Below are positions 61,790 to 64,000 of a stretch of DNA of 64,000 nt, one piece after another. The translations under genes and the position numbers were made by a program. The stretch is from Musa acuminata AAA Group. Lineage: Eukaryota; Streptophyta; Magnoliopsida; Zingiberales; Musaceae. The notes beneath the pieces were generated by a model that was not told the origin of the DNA, did no database searches, and saw only the letters and a list, made by a program, of their open reading frames with translations. The stretch covers positions 12,451,001 to 12,515,000 of the forward strand of contig NC_088327.1 in NCBI RefSeq assembly GCF_036884655.1. The letters run 5' to 3'. Numbering within the stretch: the first letter of the stretch is position 1; each line of letters opens with the position of its first letter.

Positions 61790-63104
61790 CCATGGGGCAG
61801 CTACAGGCCAAGTCTTGGGACAAGGCCACGACTCTACTGTCCCTGCGACGGCAGGTGGCAGACATGCGTAGGTCCTCCTCCTCCTCTTCCTCCTCCTGTG
61901 AAAAAGCTCCGGAAATAATTGCTTGCGTTGATGCAGAGGCATCACATTCTGCAACCCCTCTCCGTTCAAAGGTGGGCTCAACCCAATTGGTTCTTTCTCT
62001 AGATTCAAGTTACTTCCATCCATCCACGTCTAATGTTCCACGCCACTCGAGTCTATTTGCGCTAAGTTTGATGAATTTATTATTATTCGCTTTATATTTT
62101 TTTAATATTTTAAGAGCCATAATAAGGGTTTTATTTTTAAATATTATATGATTTATGTGAGATTTTGATAAGATATTAAACGTTAAATAAATAAAAAAAG
62201 GTTAGAAGATATCAACTAGTTTAGTTAGTAAAGATTTTAATAATATATAGACAATATCCTGAGTTGGATCTCATCTTCGTCATTTATCATTTATTAAAAG
62301 AAACATCCATCGAGTTAAGTAAAAAAAAAATATTATAAACCTATCGAATGTATTATTACTATGTATGATTTAACTATGTTTGAACAATATTAAATCTTAC
62401 GTCAAAGAGATTAGTGTTTCTATATATTCTGATTATTCGATACGTCAAGGATTCATAATCAATCTAAATCTAAAGACAATTTCGATGTCAAAAAATTATG
62501 AGATTCGATAAGACCCAATAAATATTATAATTATTATGCGAAAGCTCATATATGAGATGATGTCTAATAACCATTGATCCGTTTGATAGATCAAGAAATA
62601 TCATCAGATAATTCAAACACCAAAACAATCGGTTTGCTCACCCAATCATGTCGTGAGAATACCAATTATCGGTGGCTCGACGAGATCGAAAAGGTTCAGT
62701 TTCCTCTTAACCGTAGTAGTATGAGATCATAGATCATCTTAGATGCCTGCCATCGGTTTTGCAGCTAATCCTCGTTGCCCGAAGCTGAAACGTCGATTTC
62801 GCTGGTGAATTAGGGGGCACAGTGTTGCACCGGCAATGGAGGGTCTGATGAGAGTCGTCATCACCCCTTGATGGGGTGTCGACAAGTGTCGAAGACTGGG
62901 GTCACCGCCCCATTATTTCTCTGAAATGGACTGGTCATGGCGGAGGATAAGGTGCTCTTCTCCATCCTTTCATCTCCTTGTCAGTCCACCATGTGATGAG
63001 CCAGGAGAGGAAGTTTAGAATATCTTATCTTACCTCATCTGTTCATCATGCACTCAGGCTGTAACCTAAGAGACCCTCTTGTTCTCTCTTTCTCTCTCTG
63101 ACCA
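60395..63104. other. Intergenic
   Basis: 60395-60960 includes the BAT1 3' UTR and a GC-rich patch (60,640-60,960) with a minus-strand frame of 39 codons (MAEHLRPDPEKGKPKK... to DDDDYFEALLRQA), too short to call. 61224-61256 is (AT)n. 61640-61660 and 61741-61786 are (GA)n. 61790-62000 has an open frame that I do not recognise. 62040-62850 is AT rich. 62850-63104 is the probable MIR156 promoter. Confidence 0.5.
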
Positions 63105-63114
63105 TCTATAAGTA
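63105..63114 (+). promoter_or_regulatory. TATA box of the MIR156/157 gene
   Basis: TCTATAAGTA lies about 160 bp before the hairpin and is followed by pyrimidine-rich CA sites. This suits a Pol II primary-microRNA start near 63,140. Confidence 0.5.
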
Positions 63115-63257
63115 GGAGGCTGGCCGTGGTTCTTGTAGGTCTTTCAAGTTCCACCTTCACTGCTCAGGCACACATGTGGCTTCGGCATCAGGTCTCTCCG
63201 CGCCCATCTGTGTAGCTTCTCTCGGTTACAGGTTCATGGGAGGGGCAAAAGGAGGCA

Positions 63258-63375
63258 GGTGATGGTGGTAGCTGTTGACAGAAGATAGAGAGCACAGATG
63301 GTGACATGCGTGGGCTGCTGCATCTCACTCCTTTGTGCTCTCTATGCTTCTGTCATCACCTTCAGCCCCTTGCTG
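63258..63375 (+). ncRNA. MIR156: MIR156/miR157 precursor hairpin
   Basis: The mature 21-nt sequence at 63275-63295 starts TTGACAGAAG and ends GAGAGCAC. As I recall it is identical to the miR157 form of the miR156 family. The opposite arm, 63337-63357, starts GCTCTCTATG and ends TGTCATC, complementary with one bulged base and small mismatches, and is the star strand. The loop lies between 63296 and 63336. The lower stem is partly paired (GCTG/CAGC or GGTGA/TCACC). miR156/157 represses SPL transcription factors and sets juvenile phase and branching; that is established knowledge. The hairpin is clear; extent ends are approximate. Confidence 0.93.
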
Positions 63376-64000
63376 TCTCCGATTACCTTGTGACCGTCCG
63401 TCTGCAGGCAAGATCCGCTCTGCTGCACTTTGATACTCGTCGCTTGTTGTTTTCGATCTAAAGGAGAGCAAATTTATGGTGTTCCTGTTACTCGGTTTGT
63501 CTGCAAATAGATTCTTCGTTCTTGCAAAAGCATCTGAAGCACTTGCATGCTTATCTCGTCGGCATCATTCCGAAGAATAAACTTTGAACCCACTTCATGC
63601 ATATGTATGCTTGAGCAGAACATATTTGTGGTTATCTTCTGCATGCTTGCTTACACGCAAACACAAAAACTTGCCTATGATAGATCAGCGATCATACAGT
63701 TTCTGCAATGCCCTATGGAGAAGAAAGAGTCACCTGATGAACGTATTGGGAACTCTTGATCTGATGGAGATATCGAGCAATACATGTTGTAGATCTGATT
63801 AATCCGGTGACAATAATTGTTTTGCGGTCTTGATCTTAATGTAAAGATGCAACATAAGAGCTGATGCCACCGTAAATGGGTGTGAATGAATTATGTTCTT
63901 ATCATCAATATAAGAACAAAGCCCCCCATGAGATGTTCTAATGGTTAAGATGCACAGTCATATGCTTTATATTTTTTGTCTAAGAGTTGTGTCCAATGAA
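63376..64000. other. Downstream of MIR156, no gene recognised
   Basis: Primary transcript sequence probably continues here. The last ~70 bp (ttctaatggttaagatgcac...) looks slightly like the A-box of a tRNA-derived SINE, but the window ends before it can be judged. Confidence 0.4.

Noticed and set aside
61797..62151. 119-codon frame starting MGQLQAKSWDKATT
   Set aside because: Ser-rich low-complexity middle and an AT-rich end; no family resemblance.
1..64000. CRISPR arrays, prokaryotic operons, tRNA or rRNA genes
   Set aside because: None seen; the window is plant nuclear DNA and no tRNA-like cloverleaf was recognised by eye.

Overview
This is a plant nuclear genome window, almost certainly from a monocot. 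The closest match I recognise is a banana-type (Musaceae/Zingiberales) genome, but that is inference. The evidence is multi-exon genes with GT-AG introns, GC-rich exons in an AT-rich background, many CT/GA and TA microsatellites, nested Ty1/copia and Ty3/gypsy relics, and a miR156/157 precursor. I joined exons by hand. In every multi-exon gene called here the reading frame closes across all the junctions.

Layout. 0.7-5.3 kb (-): ferredoxin sulfite reductase, 8 exons. 7.25-7.48 kb (-): a small SIAMESE-related CDK inhibitor. 9.75-18.15 kb (+): a CESA3-type cellulose synthase, 14 exons. 19.9-22.3 kb (+): a GH28 polygalacturonase, 9 exons, convergent with ribosomal protein uS5/RPS2 at 22.9-25.3 kb (-). 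25.9-33.3 kb: a transposon graveyard in which a copia relic is split by a truncated gypsy element, followed by a second copia relic split by a third insertion. 33.3-37 kb: no gene, but two minisatellites. 37.1-41.0 kb (+): a 9-lipoxygenase, 9 exons. 41.68-42.25 kb: a solo LTR with its target duplication. 42.88-46.11 kb: an internally deleted copia element with both LTRs and its target duplication. 47.1-52.4 kb (+): a PRP18 splicing-factor gene with an in-frame stop in exon 2 and a 1.0-kb hAT-like element in its intron. 53.7-54.1 kb (+): a small basic plant protein. 55.0-60.4 kb (+): a BAT1-type amino-acid/GABA permease, 8 exons. 63.26-63.37 kb (+): a MIR156/157 hairpin behind a TATA box.

The genes are unrelated single-copy housekeeping and wall, lipid or developmental genes, and plants do not use operons. 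Cellulose synthase and polygalacturonase both act on the cell wall. Sulfite reductase (plastid) and the permease belong to sulfur and nitrogen metabolism. The SMR gene and miR156/157 are developmental regulators. I see no novel multi-gene system. The most notable items are the PRP18 stop, the microRNA gene, and four transposon insertions whose boundaries can be read (target duplications for the solo LTR, copia C and the hAT-like element; a 5' LTR edge for the gypsy fragment).
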